DNA of 64,000 nucleotides, from assembly GCF_030272615.1 (NCBI RefSeq), contig NC_081407.1, positions 372,952,998 through 373,016,997 on the forward strand. Reading direction: 5' to 3'. This document shows, one piece after another, positions 22,620-34,992 of this stretch. Within the stretch, counting starts at the first letter, position 1. Each line of letters begins with the position of its first letter. Source of the stretch: Cryptomeria japonica (lineage: Eukaryota > Streptophyta > Pinopsida > Cupressales > Cupressaceae). The position numbers and the translations under genes were made by a program. The notes under the pieces are model-generated. The model made no database searches and was not told the DNA's origin. It saw only the letters and a program-made list of their open reading frames with translations.

Positions 22620-23568
22620 ATGATGATCAAAACCTTGCCCCACCAACTCCACCAATATCACCAAACCCTCCCCAACAAAATCCTCCAATTTAGGACCTAA
22701 TATATGCGAATTTAAATTAATTGAAGGATATTTATCGAATCTACCATAGGCACCCTCATTTTTTCTCCTTTGATATACTTCTTAGATGGCATCATTTTGA
22801 ACGTGGAAATCTTCACATCCTAGCATGGTACATTTATATAGTGGTGAGATACCAAGAGGGAAAAATATGTTGATGGCTTATAATATGATCAAGTTAAATA
22901 CTTGGAAATTTCTAAATTTAAATTTCCCACACTTTTTAAGGATCCAAGAATAGGTCAAATTTTTGATGTCAAGAACCCCAAATATTTAATTAAATGGTGC
23001 CAAAATCGAGGTATAGTGGATACTTTTTGGGATCGTTGGTGGATGGTTTTTGATAAACCACCCAACAACAATATTGATGTCCCCTTATATTTCCTTAGGA
23101 AACTATATGATTAGTTTTTTATTGGTTAAGAGAGTCAACTATTTAGACATGAAAAGTTTCCAAGGTGTGGGTGGAGGAATGCCTCCTGATAGACTTGCAA
23201 CAAATTGAGTGGTAAAAGGTCCATATGTTTCCCCTCATTCTATTCCTCTCCCACCACCTATAATACATCCAATCATTATTGATAATTCATCTTCACAAAG
23301 TATCAAAACTATAAACTCTTTGACTTAGTATTTGATCAACCAATTCTCTCATTTTTCTCAGTCAACTAACCTTGATATGCGAGGTGGATCGGTTGATGGT
23401 GGTTTACCCTCATCATCTCCACATATTTATGTGCCACATAATTTAACTATGAGAAAGTGCACATATTTGGGCCCACTTGGAAATATTACTAAGCCTCCCA
23501 TCAACACAATCGAGTATGAGGTCTATCACATGTCACATGTAGGAAATGTGATGATAGGGGTGAGATAA
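22620..23568 (+). pseudogene. unassigned decayed coding-like region
   Basis: Directly after an acceptor-like ctcaattag the frame opens MDDDQN and a proline-rich APPTPPISPNPP segment. It then passes through stops and frameshifts with coding-like phrases, notably DPRIGQIFDVKNPKYLIKW and GIVDTFWDRWWMVFD (22902-23114), then SPHIYVPHNL and GPLGNITKPP (23332-23568). I do not recognise the family. The aromatic RGIVD-FWDRWWM block recurs at 24482, indicating a repeated element. It may be part of a transposon or retroelement gag, but this is a guess. Confidence 0.35.
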
Positions 23569-23859
23569 TATGTTGGAGTGTTGTCAGGTGCCAAAGTTGA
23601 AACAATTGTAAGACTTAACTTGTAATTTTATAGTACATTAAATTATTTTTAAAATTAATTTTTTTAAGAGATAATTTTTTATATTAAATATAGAGAATAA
23701 ACTTTTACAAAAGGAGCAGTAGCGAGAGATTTTTGAGGACAAGCCTCAACAACTTCAAACCTAACCTAAGAAAGACCACTTAGTGAATACTAACAACCAT
23801 GCCAGTGTACATATTGAACATACTATGTATCCTCTTATACAAAAATTGTATATACATCT

Positions 23860-24520
23860 TCATATACATAAGCAGTCCTTCCTAGAAAGCCTAGTAGGGT
23901 TCTTGGCTTGCCCAACCTCGACTTTGAGCTTCTCTAAAGCAACAACAAAATCTATTTGATCTGTTGCAATTTGTTTCCATTTAATTTTGTTCTCCAACTC
24001 ATTTAAGAACATGGTGGCATGACCATCTTGGAGGAGCCACCTGAACTTATTCTTCTCAATCATCATTATAACGGAGACCCGCACAACAATAAAATAGATG
24101 ATGAGTCCACAAAATGACTTAGCAAGGATCCTTTTTTTACCTTGGAATTTGTCTTCATTTCTAATTTTCCAAATGTACCATAAGATTTTAGTAGAAAGAA
24201 TTTGCCAAAATAAGAACCAGAATCTTTTCTTAATCCATGAATGCAACCAGTAAGAATTTCCATGATTGTAATCTGGTTAGGAATTGTAAAACCAAACAAT
24301 AATCATATCTCTTTAGCAATAGTACATTCAAAAAATATGTACCTAACAGCTTCAGGCACTCTACAAATGTTGCATATATCACCATTAGAATGTTCTTTTC
24401 TAAAAGGGAGCCTATCAATAAGTAACAACCACCTAAAACATTTTTTCTTAGGTGCAATAAGATTGTTCCATAGATTAGTGAATCGAGGTATAGTGGATAT
24501 TTTTTGGGATCGTTGGTGGA
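23860..24520 (-). pseudogene. LINE ORF2 C-terminal fragment
   Basis: Across two frames the minus strand reads the zinc-binding tail of plant L1-type reverse transcriptases. FRWLLLIDRLPF-like sequence leads to CNICRVPEAVRYIFFECTIA, and ILWYIWKIRNEDKFQG follows. The W-x-x-W-x-x-RN signature is typical downstream of the zf-RVT domain. Only this part is present, with frameshifts, so it is a truncated scrap about 0.65 kb long. Confidence 0.82.
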
Positions 24521-24522
24521 TG

Positions 24523-25961
24523 TGGGATTTAACAATTGTTGTCTAAGGATGGTTTGAGACATGACTATTAGAGCACCATATCGATCATTTTAATTGGTCT
24601 AGAGATTTACATGGTATAGTTTTTTGCACATGCATGTTTACAAATTTAATATTGTATATGCATATTTCATTAAATAAACTATATATTAATTTATATATGT
24701 CGATCTAATTTTACTCTTGTAGGAAACTCCTAGTGTGAATGAGGTGCCATGTTTCCTAGCCTTCAACACCACAACTACTAACTGATAAAAGGTAATTGAA
24801 CACAACTCTTTTATAATTATTAGTTTCACGAGGTTACTTGTAATTTACACAACTTATTGTAGAATTCATTTTAGATGTTAACTTTTCAATTGTATTAAAT
24901 AATTATACATGTGCATAGATTGATTGTCTCACATTCTTATCATTTTTAAACAGTAAACAATTAAGATTACATCAATGTTCAAAGATCCTAACACTACCGA
25001 ATTCATAACACAAGAGATATGTGTTTATTTTTATATTCTTGATATGTTTAGATAGAAGTAAATCTAGATATATATTTAGTTTAAGTTTCATTCCCAGTTA
25101 AATTATATCCTAACTTGTATCAATTTTATTTTGGCCAGGTTATAGTCTTTTACTCGAGTTGACATTGTTGTGGAGCATCACCTAATAGCATATTTTAGGA
25201 CTCCTAAATACACTCCACTTGAACCATGTGAGTAACTCTGGCCACAAACAAGGAAGAAAAATATTTCACTACACATAGATCTCTAGACAAAATCAATAAT
25301 GAGTTAGAGAACATTTGAAAGATTCACTAAATACTAAGCCTTGATTCACACTTAAGAGATATATAAATGTTGCATGTTGCTAAAATTTTATGATTATACG
25401 AAAATAATGTTTAATAACCAATGATAATAAACTATAAATTTCATTTTATGATAACTTCCTTCATGATATGCATTGTTTGTATAGGATTTGAGGCCTAGTG
25501 TTTGAATCAAGCACTCTGATACCACAATGTAGGAAACATCCAAAATGATCCTCAAGTGTTTGCAGTTTTTTCACATAATTATTTTCAGTTAATTAAAGAA
25601 AACATCCAATAACTAATATGAAAGATTAGCCAAATAATGTAGTCTTCAAAATAATCACTTGACTAGTTAGAGTTATAAAATTATTATTAAGAAAAATAAA
25701 TAACTTATTAATGTTTGATAGTCTTGACCAAATGATCAAGAATAAAAAAATTCAATTATAGGTTAAATTATCCAATTTGAGACAATCATTTATATAGCCA
25801 ATTAAAGCTCTTCTATCCATTCAGCTAACTTGACCATATAAGAGTAACAATCTATCATGATCAATATAGATCAAGCCTCCCTCTAATACAAGATGATATT
25901 AAAGTGAAAAAATGAGCCTTAAAGGATAGGAATCAAAATAAATATGCTCTATCCTAAGACT
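24523..25961. other. unassigned AT-rich DNA
   Basis: No gene was recognised. An initiator tRNA-Met primer-site-like sequence (minus strand TGGTATCAGAGT) occurs at about 25512-25523 followed by tgtaggaaac at 25526, which hints at an LTR edge, but no partner LTR was found. An acceptor-like tcttgtag precedes a short coding-like stretch at about 24722-24785. Confidence 0.35.
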
Positions 25962-28177
25962 TGAGAGTGAAAAAAAGGAAATTCAACATAGAATATAAAA
26001 TGATCTTCAATTTATTGTATTGGGATGTATTACACTGCGTAACATTGGATTTTCAAAGCTTTATTTTCTAATAATTGGAATGTAACATGCCAACTACCTA
26101 AACAAATGATTATTTATTAATCTATCCAAAATTATTTAATTAATTTAATATGTCGACATTCCCCCCATAATTACATTAATCTAAATAGGAGTGGAACATT
26201 GCAACGGTTTTAAACCCAACCCTTTTAGAGACTTTGATGAAGCGCCTCCACCAATCCTCCTCACTCACCCAATACACACCAAACTAGTTGCATTAGTAGA
26301 TATCCTGACTATAGAACCTACAACCATATACATAGCATGAGAGAATATAAAAGTTTTCCCATCCTCCATGCATAATGAGAGACACTTTCTCTAAAATTCC
26401 ACATCTCCTTTGAGTGTGTCTAATTCCTCCTCTAATGTTGCATATGAGACACCTTTCCTCCAAAATTACACATCTCTTTTGAGTGTGTCTAATTCCTCCT
26501 CAAGTGCTATGGAAACAATACCTTCTCTAGTGCACAAATCACCAACGAAATGTCTGCACATGAGACACGTTTCCTTTCAAAGTCCATATCTTCTCTGAGT
26601 GTGTCTACTATCTCCTCAAGTGCTATACAAATCACCAACCAAGTATGACTATACTAAGTGCACCCACAAGAAGTCTTGCCCCACCTTACTCCTTTAAGGG
26701 ACATATAATTCCAAGCCCCCTCTTTTCTTTAGGGACACAAATGTGGTGCTCCTCATGAAATGAATCACCCATAAGAAAGAAGCTAGCCTGGGATGATAAA
26801 AGTCCTCCTACCTCCAATGCCTCCAACCTCTAATATATCATCTTCTTTATTCTCTATCCATTTGATGTTGCATATGAATCTTGGTAGGCCTTGTCAATTG
26901 TACAACAATGATGGCTAGATAGGTCCATGAATAAGGTTACATAATAATAAAGCCGTTGGATTCAACCCATAATGCACCCATTAAAATAAAATGTTTTAAT
27001 GCATCTGTAATGTTTGTACCCTTTGTATTATCATGTGAAATTACTATTTAATCTAATGAACACCTTTGGAAAAAAATTTGATCCCAATTTCTAAGGTTTT
27101 ATACCTTCTTTTAAGAAAAATGTATGAGATGTAAACCACTAATCTTCAAATGTACTAAAATAACCAACCATCCCATGCATCCTATGTAACAAAATTTAAC
27201 TCATGCCAAATATTCTCCTATATATCAAATATTGTAAAATCTACTTATAAAAACCTCCAATGTAAAACATCTCCTCTATATTTTTAAAGTTTAATCACAA
27301 ATCACATTTTTTTTATTTAAAATGCAAGTCACCTACCAATCAATGGATCTTTATAAATAAATAACTACTTGTTATTTCCATTTCAATTCCCATTTGAGTT
27401 TAAGAGATGTGTAGCTAGAGTTGATTCGCTCGATCTAAAACATCAAAATTTGAATGACACAAATGATAGGTTGTGATTGACCAATAATCAGTTGTAATCA
27501 GAATATCTTGTTTTGAGTAATACATTTTAAACAGAATTATTGATATTTTCTATGAATGAAGTTGTGGTTGTAGAAAATAAATCACCAAAAAATACACTAT
27601 GCATCCATGATGTATGATGATCACAAACAACTACATTTATTATTGTCACAAATTTTCTATATCTCAACTGATCTTGACAGGACTCTTTGAAATTAAATCA
27701 ATGTTACACTTTTTCTCACAATTGACATGTCTATAATGAATCTAAAGGTCACCATTGTATACTCTATTTTCCTCAACCAAGTGGATAGTCACATTTTTTA
27801 TTGAACTATCACACCTGATTCCACCTTCACCAAAAAAATTCCAATTCAAGTCAAGTAAAAAAGTCACATAGTAGGCTCATTCTTTCACTTTTTAACTATA
27901 TCAAGGAATTTAGTTCTTCACATCCCATTCACATGTGTAGATTACTAACATTCACTTAGTAGAGAAAGGTTGCTCTAATACCAAATGAGAGTTGAAAATA
28001 AGAAATTCAAGATAGAACATAAAATTATGTTCAATTGATTGTATTGAGATGTATTACATTCCATAAAATTGACTTTTTAAAGCCTTATTTTTTCAATAAC
28101 ATGAATGTAACTTCCCAACTACCTAACTAACTATTTATTTATCAATCTATCCAAAACCATCTACTTAATGTAATACA
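25962..28177 (-). mobile_element. non-autonomous LTR retrotransposon, 2.2 kb
   Basis: Direct repeats 25962-26158 (197 bp) and 27986-28177 (192 bp) align throughout, from tgagagt at one end to gtcgaca/gtaataca at the other. On the minus strand, the primer site TGGTATTAGAGCAA (27983-27970) sits two bases from the right LTR, and the polypurine tract tatggggggaa abuts the left LTR. These features set orientation and boundaries. The 1.8 kb interior has no recognisable gag or pol and contains a local minisatellite. LTRs this short with a non-coding interior fit a TRIM/SMART-like or otherwise deleted element. No clear target duplication was found, possibly through decay. Confidence 0.85.
26379..26625. 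repeat. three-copy, about 65 bp imperfect minisatellite
   Basis: Copies begin near 26379, 26447 and 26562 with gagacac-tttc, followed by a tccacatct-like word, then gagtgtgtcta, then tcctcaagtgct-like sequence. The third copy is separated by about 50 bp of unique sequence. It lies within the interior of the 2.2 kb LTR element. Confidence 0.75.
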
Positions 28178-28378
28178 CCAGTAATAAGTTCACCCATTTT
28201 GACAAATTTTGGTTTTTAGGTCATTTACAAGATACTTCATAGTATACCCATTGCATTACATCAAATATATTTGTATGTTTTCATGATGTAAAAATATAGG
28301 ATCATGTACCCTTCTAAAGTTTCAAACAGTTAGCTAAGTATAAGACAATTGAGCTTTTCAAAGAACTCCCAAGGAATT
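28178..28378. other. short spacer between two LTR elements
   Basis: Nothing was recognised here. It separates the 2.2 kb element from the next copia LTR. Confidence 0.4.
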
Positions 28379-29571
28379 GTTGAAGACTCGACATGACTAA
28401 GAAGGGGGCACTGAATCAATTTGGAACTTCACAAACCATTATTAATGAATAATATTGACTTAATTAGCAATAACACATTCATCATCAACACAAGGATCAA
28501 CCATCAATACAAGAACACTAGATTTATGAGGAAAATCCAAACATGGAAAAAGCATGGTGAGTATCTAACTCACAATATGAATAGCAATGTTTTCAACATT
28601 TCAGGCTTGTAACCAAGGAGCACCAATAGATGAAGGACTTCCAAAACTAAGGCATGCAACCTTAAGCAAGATTCATGTAAGGATGTTAAGTAGTGAAATG
28701 ACTTTCTACACCAACCTAGAGAGGAGGGTGAAGCAAAAACTTTGACAGATTGTTACAACAGTTATAGTAACTTAATAGAAATAGACATAATATCATGCAT
28801 ACCACAACACAATTATTTACATTGGGAAAAATCTTTTGAGATAAAAACCCCACACTCCAGAAACCACCAAATATATTATTCAAAAATCAATAAAAAAATT
28901 ACAATATAGTTTCAGAGCAATATCTTCACAAGAGTACCACCAAAAATAGATTCAAAGGTAACTCAATACCTATAAGACTCTTACACACAACCTCTATCTC
29001 ACGCACCTCATATATAGGAGATATAATACATGAAAGTGTCAAAGCGATATTACAAAACCATGGGCTAAAATGACCCAACAAAGTGTAACTGACCTTATCT
29101 CCAATCTAGATTTCCTATGATGTGTCAGAACACACATGAACACATGTACCTCCCTTTTATAGCTCATTTACATGTTTGATGCAATTTTATACTTCCTATT
29201 TTAGGAGACCAAACTTCCAGAGGCCATAACTTGTGAACTGGGTGTTTGATTGATAAAACATTTGAAGCACCAAAAAGCTCGTGAAGTTATCTATCACCTA
29301 GTAACCCACTAGGCTAGTTATGCACACTTTTCAAGATGTTTTGGAGCCTCTAAAGTCAAAATTAAATTTAAACCTTTCATCACACTCTTCAAAACAAAAA
29401 CTTTAATATCTTCAAAACTAGTTATGATCTTGCAACAAAAAATTATAGACATGCTTATCTAGCCAATCCAAAGCTTTGGAGAAAATTTTGAACTCTTTCA
29501 TGGTTAAATGAAGACTTACTATAAATAGTAACCTTATGTAAATGCAAGGTTGAGATACTATTTTCCCAACA
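28379..29571 (-). repeat. 3' LTR of a truncated copia element
   Basis: The unit begins tgttgaagactcgacatg and ends ttttcccaaca on the plus strand, so its minus-strand ends are TG...CA. Immediately beyond 29571 the minus strand carries the purine tract aacaaatgggagaa. It contains the common copia leader wording gggaaaaatcttttgag. No matching 5' LTR is in the window. Confidence 0.75.
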
Positions 29572-29599
29572 TTCTCCCATTTGTTGAACAACTTACAAG

Positions 29600-31136
29600 A
29601 GAAAAGGGAGTATCTACACAATAAATTAATTGCTAGGGGCCATGTGGCCCATAGAATCTAAACACCATCTAAAATTATTTATACTCACAATCTTAGTTAA
29701 AGAATCTACAATGTTAATCAAATTCTCAATCTTAACCAACTTCACCCTACCATCTTCATCCATATCTCTAACAAAATGATACTGAACATCAATGTCCTTG
29801 GTCTAGGTATGAAATGTCAGGTTCATAGCTAGGCATATCACACTTTGACTATCACAATAAACTATTACTTCACCTTGTTTTATTCCAATATCTGAACAAT
29901 ATTTTAAGCCAAATGGATTCTTTACAAGTATGAGTAGCTACCATATACTCTACTTTTGTCATGGATAAAGAAACTATAACCTATTGCTTGCTCATCTAGC
30001 TAATTGCACCACCAAATAAAGTAAACACATAAGCACTAGAGGATCTTCTGCCATCAAAACACATAAGCACTGGTGGATCTTCTGCCATCAATATTACTTA
30101 CCCAGTTTGAATCCATATAACCATGAATATTAAGGGAAATCACGTCTCCTACCAAATTACTATGATAACACAAAGAATACTTTGAGGTACCCTTTAGATA
30201 TCTAAACTATTTTAACTACATCCCAATGAACTCTACCAAGATTAGACATATATCTAGAAAGAACTCCCACTGCATGGGCAATGTCTAGTCTAGTAAAAAC
30301 CAAAGCATATATCAAACATCTAACTACACTCTATTAAGGCACTATACTTATGTCTTCCATCTTTGATGGGGATTTAGGACAATCTAAAATAAATAATTTC
30401 ATTCTAACTGTAAAAGGAACACATAATGGTCTACAATCCTTCATGTTGAGCCTCTGTAAAATTGATTTCCCATACTTACTTTTACCTAGGCATATCTTTT
30501 TTTCACTCTATCTCTTCTAATCTCCATCCCAAGAATGTTCTTTGTTGCACCAAGATATTTCATTTTAAATTTAGTAGTGAGTTGAGACTTTAGTTTTGAA
30601 ATTATGCTTTTCCCTTTACCAATGAGTAACATATCATCAACATATAATGCAATGTAAAAGAAATCATCATCATCTAATTTATAGTAAGCCTAATGATCTA
30701 ATTTAGATTGGTTAAATCCCAAACTCAACACATATGTATCCAATTCACGGTACCACATCCTAGGACGTTGTTTGAGGCCATACAAATATTTCTTTAATTT
30801 ATTGACCAAATTACTTTTATCTTTCAGCACATAGTGCTCTGACTATGTCATATAAATATCTTCCTCCAAATTACCATGGAGGAAAGTAGTTTTCACATCC
30901 ATTTGATTAACCTCTAAATCATAAGCAGTAGCAATAGAAAGAAAAAATCTAATGGATGTCATTTTTGCAATAAAAGAAAATATCTCACCATAATCAACAC
31001 CCTCAACCTGAGAGTAGCCTTTTGCAACCAACCTTTCTTTATAGTTCTTAATGCCTCCATTTGAACCAATATTTTTCTTAAACACCCATTTACAACCAAT
31101 AGGATTTTTTCCTTTAGAAAGGTACAAGATCCTTAT
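29600..31136 (-). pseudogene. copia reverse transcriptase and RNase H remnant, 5'-truncated
   Basis: From 31136 downward the frame reads GKNPIGCKWVFK, RLVAKGYSQVEGVDY, and VNQMDVKTTFLHGNLEEDIYM, the opening of the copia RVT_2 domain. Later phrases, YVDDMLLIG near 30620, then DCRPL and RLDIAHAVGVLSRYMS, and finally the RNase H end (SKTKDIDVQYHFVRD-like), follow in order to about 29640. Unlike the others, the YVDD catalytic box looks intact, although stops and shifts occur around it. The protein breaks off at 31137, exactly where another LTR begins. Confidence 0.87.
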
Positions 31137-32491
31137 TGGCAACAAAAATGAAGGAAAATTGAGAGCGGGGGGGGGGGGGGGGGGGTGTGTGAATAAATTT
31201 TCATCGGATTTAACAATTTAAGCACAATCTCAAATTTGATCAACTACAACAAGAATAAAGACAAACATAATAACAGTAACACACATAACACCAATATTTT
31301 TATGTGGAAACTCCAGTTAAGGGAAAAGCCATAGTGGGAACCTACCCACAATAAGATGATACTTTGTAGTAGTATGTGAAAATATTAGAATGGGGAATGC
31401 ACATTCATTCATGAACACTACCTAAAGCTCACTGCTCAAAACATGATAACCCAAAAGGATACAAACCTCAAGGAAGGTTCAATACCTTACAATGATATTC
31501 AAACTATAATCTGGTTCATATGAACTAAAAGAATAACATCTCCTAATGCTTGATGACATTTCTGATTAAGCTCATTTGGCTGCCTTGAAACAATCTCTGC
31601 TAAATACACCAAACCAAAAGATAAATTCTCTTATTCACACATACACCACTATTTGATAATGCAAACACAACACCAATACCTAAATTACATGAATATAACA
31701 CCTATTTATACAAATCATCAACCTTGACTACAAGGTCAGCCAAACCCTCAACACCTAATTATAAAATTACATCACATGATACATAAATCATCCATCAGAC
31801 CAATACAATTCTATATATGACATACAGTGGACCCAAATCAACTCCTTGAACACGCAACACCACCCGAAATCTCACCAAGATCAATTGCAACATGCTACAC
31901 CACCAAAAATATTGTATAACATGAAGAATATCATTGAACCGATAAGATCTTCAATAACATGCACAATGATCAATGCGGACCACCAAAATAAATAGAACAC
32001 AATTGGGAAACACCGACAAGCATGTTAGAACCATTTGCAATAACTACACCAACACCACTTAATCAAATCTTCATAGATCAACACACTAACACTCAAGAAT
32101 ACTCAACAACAACAAGTTCAAAGAAGAAAGATAACTTGTGGAGCACCAAATCATGAACCATCTAAAATTAAGATACACATGAACATCTCAAACATTCTCC
32201 CAAATCCACAACACAAGATATGATCATACCAAAGCACAATGGAGCAAACATCATAAAATGCAAAACTGAACACTGAAACACTAATCTCCATACAAGAATC
32301 CACAACTCGATCAAGTCACCAAATAAATAAAGAATTAAGTATCTCTAGTTGATTCAACATAGAAAACAAATAAACCAACTAGATCAACTCACTACAATCA
32401 CCAGATTACTAAAATAATTCTTTGCAACACTAAAATACAAGAGTATGTTGACATCAATGACAATAACATATCCTAGAGACAACAATATCCA
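31137..32491 (-). repeat. 3' LTR of a second copia element
   Basis: It runs from tggcaac to atatcca on the plus strand and is preceded on the minus strand by the tract ccaaagggggagattat (32508-32492). It aligns loosely with 39083-40216 (shared order: gtggaaa..., aatac-acattc, cactacct-agctcact, ctcaaaa-at, caataccttacaat). The two LTRs therefore belong to one family, though the divergence is large. A run of 19 G residues lies at 31167-31185. Confidence 0.78.
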
Positions 32492-32838
32492 ATAATCTCC
32501 CCCTTTGGCATTGATGGAAACATATGAATGTGAAAAAAAATCAATGCAAAGGAATAAATCATCACCATCAAACTTCCCCTAAAATCATGCACACAAAGCT
32601 GCAAAGATAATGCAGTTTTCCACATGCTTCTCTCCCCTTTTGATAGCAATGCCAAAGACAAAATGCAAATCATACTTCTCTCCCTCTAAGAAGGACAATA
32701 TCTCCTCTTTAGGATAAACTCACAACTGAATATCTGAACCACTCACTGACTACTCCAGCTAAGTAGCAGTCCCAACTCATCAATCTGGATAAGAATATAA
32801 GACTCCGAAGTCCACCAGATTGATGCTTCTCAATACAT

Positions 32839-33343
32839 CTAGTTCAAATCAATAGGGTCAAAGACCCCTAAATTGTCTCTCAAATAGATAAATGTATCTA
32901 CAGGAGAAGGTTTAGTAAAAATATCTGTAATCTGATCCTTTGTAGATACATATTCCAGTTTGACTTCATCACTAACTTTCTCCATCAATAAGTGATACTT
33001 AATTGATATATGCTTTGTTTTATAATGTAGTACCAAATTATTTGAAATATTAATAGCACTTGAATTGTCCCAATATATAACAATAGGCTCATCATAAATA
33101 ACTTTTATATACTTCAATATTTTCTTCATCCAAACTACCCGAGTACAGTTGCTAGCAACAACAATGTATTCAACTTCAACAGTAGATAGAGATATAGCAT
33201 CTTGTTTCTTACTCTCCCATGAAATCAACTTCTTCCCTAAAAATAAATCTCCACTAGTAGTGCTCTTCCATTCATCAACATCACCTACCCAATCAAGATC
33301 AGTATAAGCACATAACATGAAATCATCATTCTTTGGATACCAT
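32839..33343 (-). pseudogene. copia RNase H domain, truncated at its N-terminus
   Basis: This is a single open frame starting WYPKNDDF, then AYTDLDWVGD, KSTTSGDLFLGKKLISWESKKQ, LSTVEVEYI, and IYWDNSSAI. It ends in TKDQITDIFTKP, the standard C-terminal RNase H of copia polyproteins. The catalytic Asp of AYTDLDW and the Glu of STVEVEYI are present. It starts abruptly at the WYP codons where an unrelated LTR end (33344) abuts, so the reverse transcriptase in front of it is missing. Confidence 0.9.
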
Positions 33344-34980
33344 TGTGGAGGGGAAAAAGCGAGACTGGGTGACTAGGACCTAATCCCACTTTAGCCAACA
33401 CATTGGGAATATGAAAGGGCCTAGGGAGATATATCACTTTGGCTAATTATTGTGAGAAAGAGAAAGCAAAATATTCCTCTTGCTACAAATGATGAGAAAA
33501 AATAGGGTTTGATTGATCAACTAGACTAGGAGATAAACAATGAAGCACATATGAATTGAAATTGCACAAACTTGCAGATCTAAAATCGAGATACTGAAAG
33601 CAGAGAAGAGTAAGGAATTTGTATGTGTACATAATGCTAGAAAATGGACCAAAATGACCAGGACCAGAGTGCCACGTTCCTATCCTTGAGAATCTGACAT
33701 AAAGCTGCAACTAAGAGCATACAATTCTGAGACCCTAAGCCTATACCCTATCAAAAATCACTCATTTTGAGGGGCACCATGGCAAAACACCCTTGTCTTG
33801 GGTAGGAATAGGGCACCATGCCCCTTTCATAGATAGATTAGGGCAAATCTGAGGGTTTTGGGTTGTACTTGTGCCTTTTTCTGATCTGAAACTCCTTTTG
33901 GGTAATTGTGTCTGCACCTGCAACTAAAAAGATATGATCGAGGTGGCTATATAGGGTTTTGCCTCAGTCAAACCCTTGCGTTGGTGATTTCCACCTTCAC
34001 AAATAGCCGATAATGTAATAAAAATGTGTGTGCAAGACCCTAGGATGAAAGTAAACAATCTAGAGCAACCCTAAAGAGTAAACCCCAATAGCTTATAATT
34101 TATGTAATGAAGATTATGCAAAGACATGAAAATAACATGAAACCATACCCAACCCCTAAGGGAGGAGTACAAGCCAATCATCAGTCAATGATCTCCTATT
34201 ATTATTTAATGTATTCAAGGCTCCTAATTGATGATGAATGCTTGATGAAATGTTGTTTAATGTTGTTGAATACTCCACATAGGATTCTCTTTCACTACAT
34301 AGAAGGCTCCTTGTGCTCCAAAAACCTACTCTTAGATTCCTAGATCCATTCAAATGAAGAAAGAGAGCTCTTATGTATGAAACCTTAGATATTAATTTCA
34401 TCTTTAGGCCAACCTAGGATTTGAATTTCCCACCAATTATTTGGGGTTAAGCATTATAATATCATAGAATTATGCTACCAAAATTTTGGGAAAAAAGTCG
34501 AGGAGACCAACTTTTCACCAAATTTTTGGGGTCATTAGATATTTTGATATTAGAGAGAATCTCAAAGTTACAAATGATTTTGAGATGTTTTGATATGAGA
34601 AATCGGGCCTTAAAGGTCGATATAGGACATAATTAGGATTTATGATTAAATGATTCATTGGAGGAATAAAAAAAGGGGACACACTTAGGGTAAAGGGCCC
34701 AATTTTATGATGTGGGGAGTGATGAAATATGAATTTAGATTTAATTAAATTAATTATTAAATGCTTAAAGGGAAATTATAATGCAAGATGCAAACACACT
34801 AAGGCGGGTGCTAAACTGTGGAATTGTACCACCCTAGCAAGGGTGTACAATTTAAAACACTACATTTAGCCCCCACTTTAGCGGTCATATGACACTAAGT
34901 GCATCTTCAAGATAAAGTAAAGAAAAGTAAACATTCATGAAAATGGATCATCTTCTCTTCTCTTGCCTTAGCCCATGCAA
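33344..34980 (-). mobile_element. gypsy-type 3' LTR with a short internal stub
   Basis: The LTR spans 33344-34864, from tgtggagggg to acactaca on the plus strand, giving TG...CA. Next to it the minus strand reads taaagtgggggctaaa, a strong polypurine tract, then roughly 100 bp of non-coding interior. The start TGTAGTGTTTTAAATTG and tract are gypsy-like. No partner LTR exists in the window and the fragment is wedged between a copia RNase H and an unrelated retroelement ORF. Confidence 0.65.
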
Positions 34981-34992
34981 GTGATGATGGCT

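Noticed and set aside
25512-25540. tRNA-Met primer-site-like sequence next to TGTAGGAAAC
   Set aside because: No partner LTR or polypurine tract could be matched, so an element cannot be defined.
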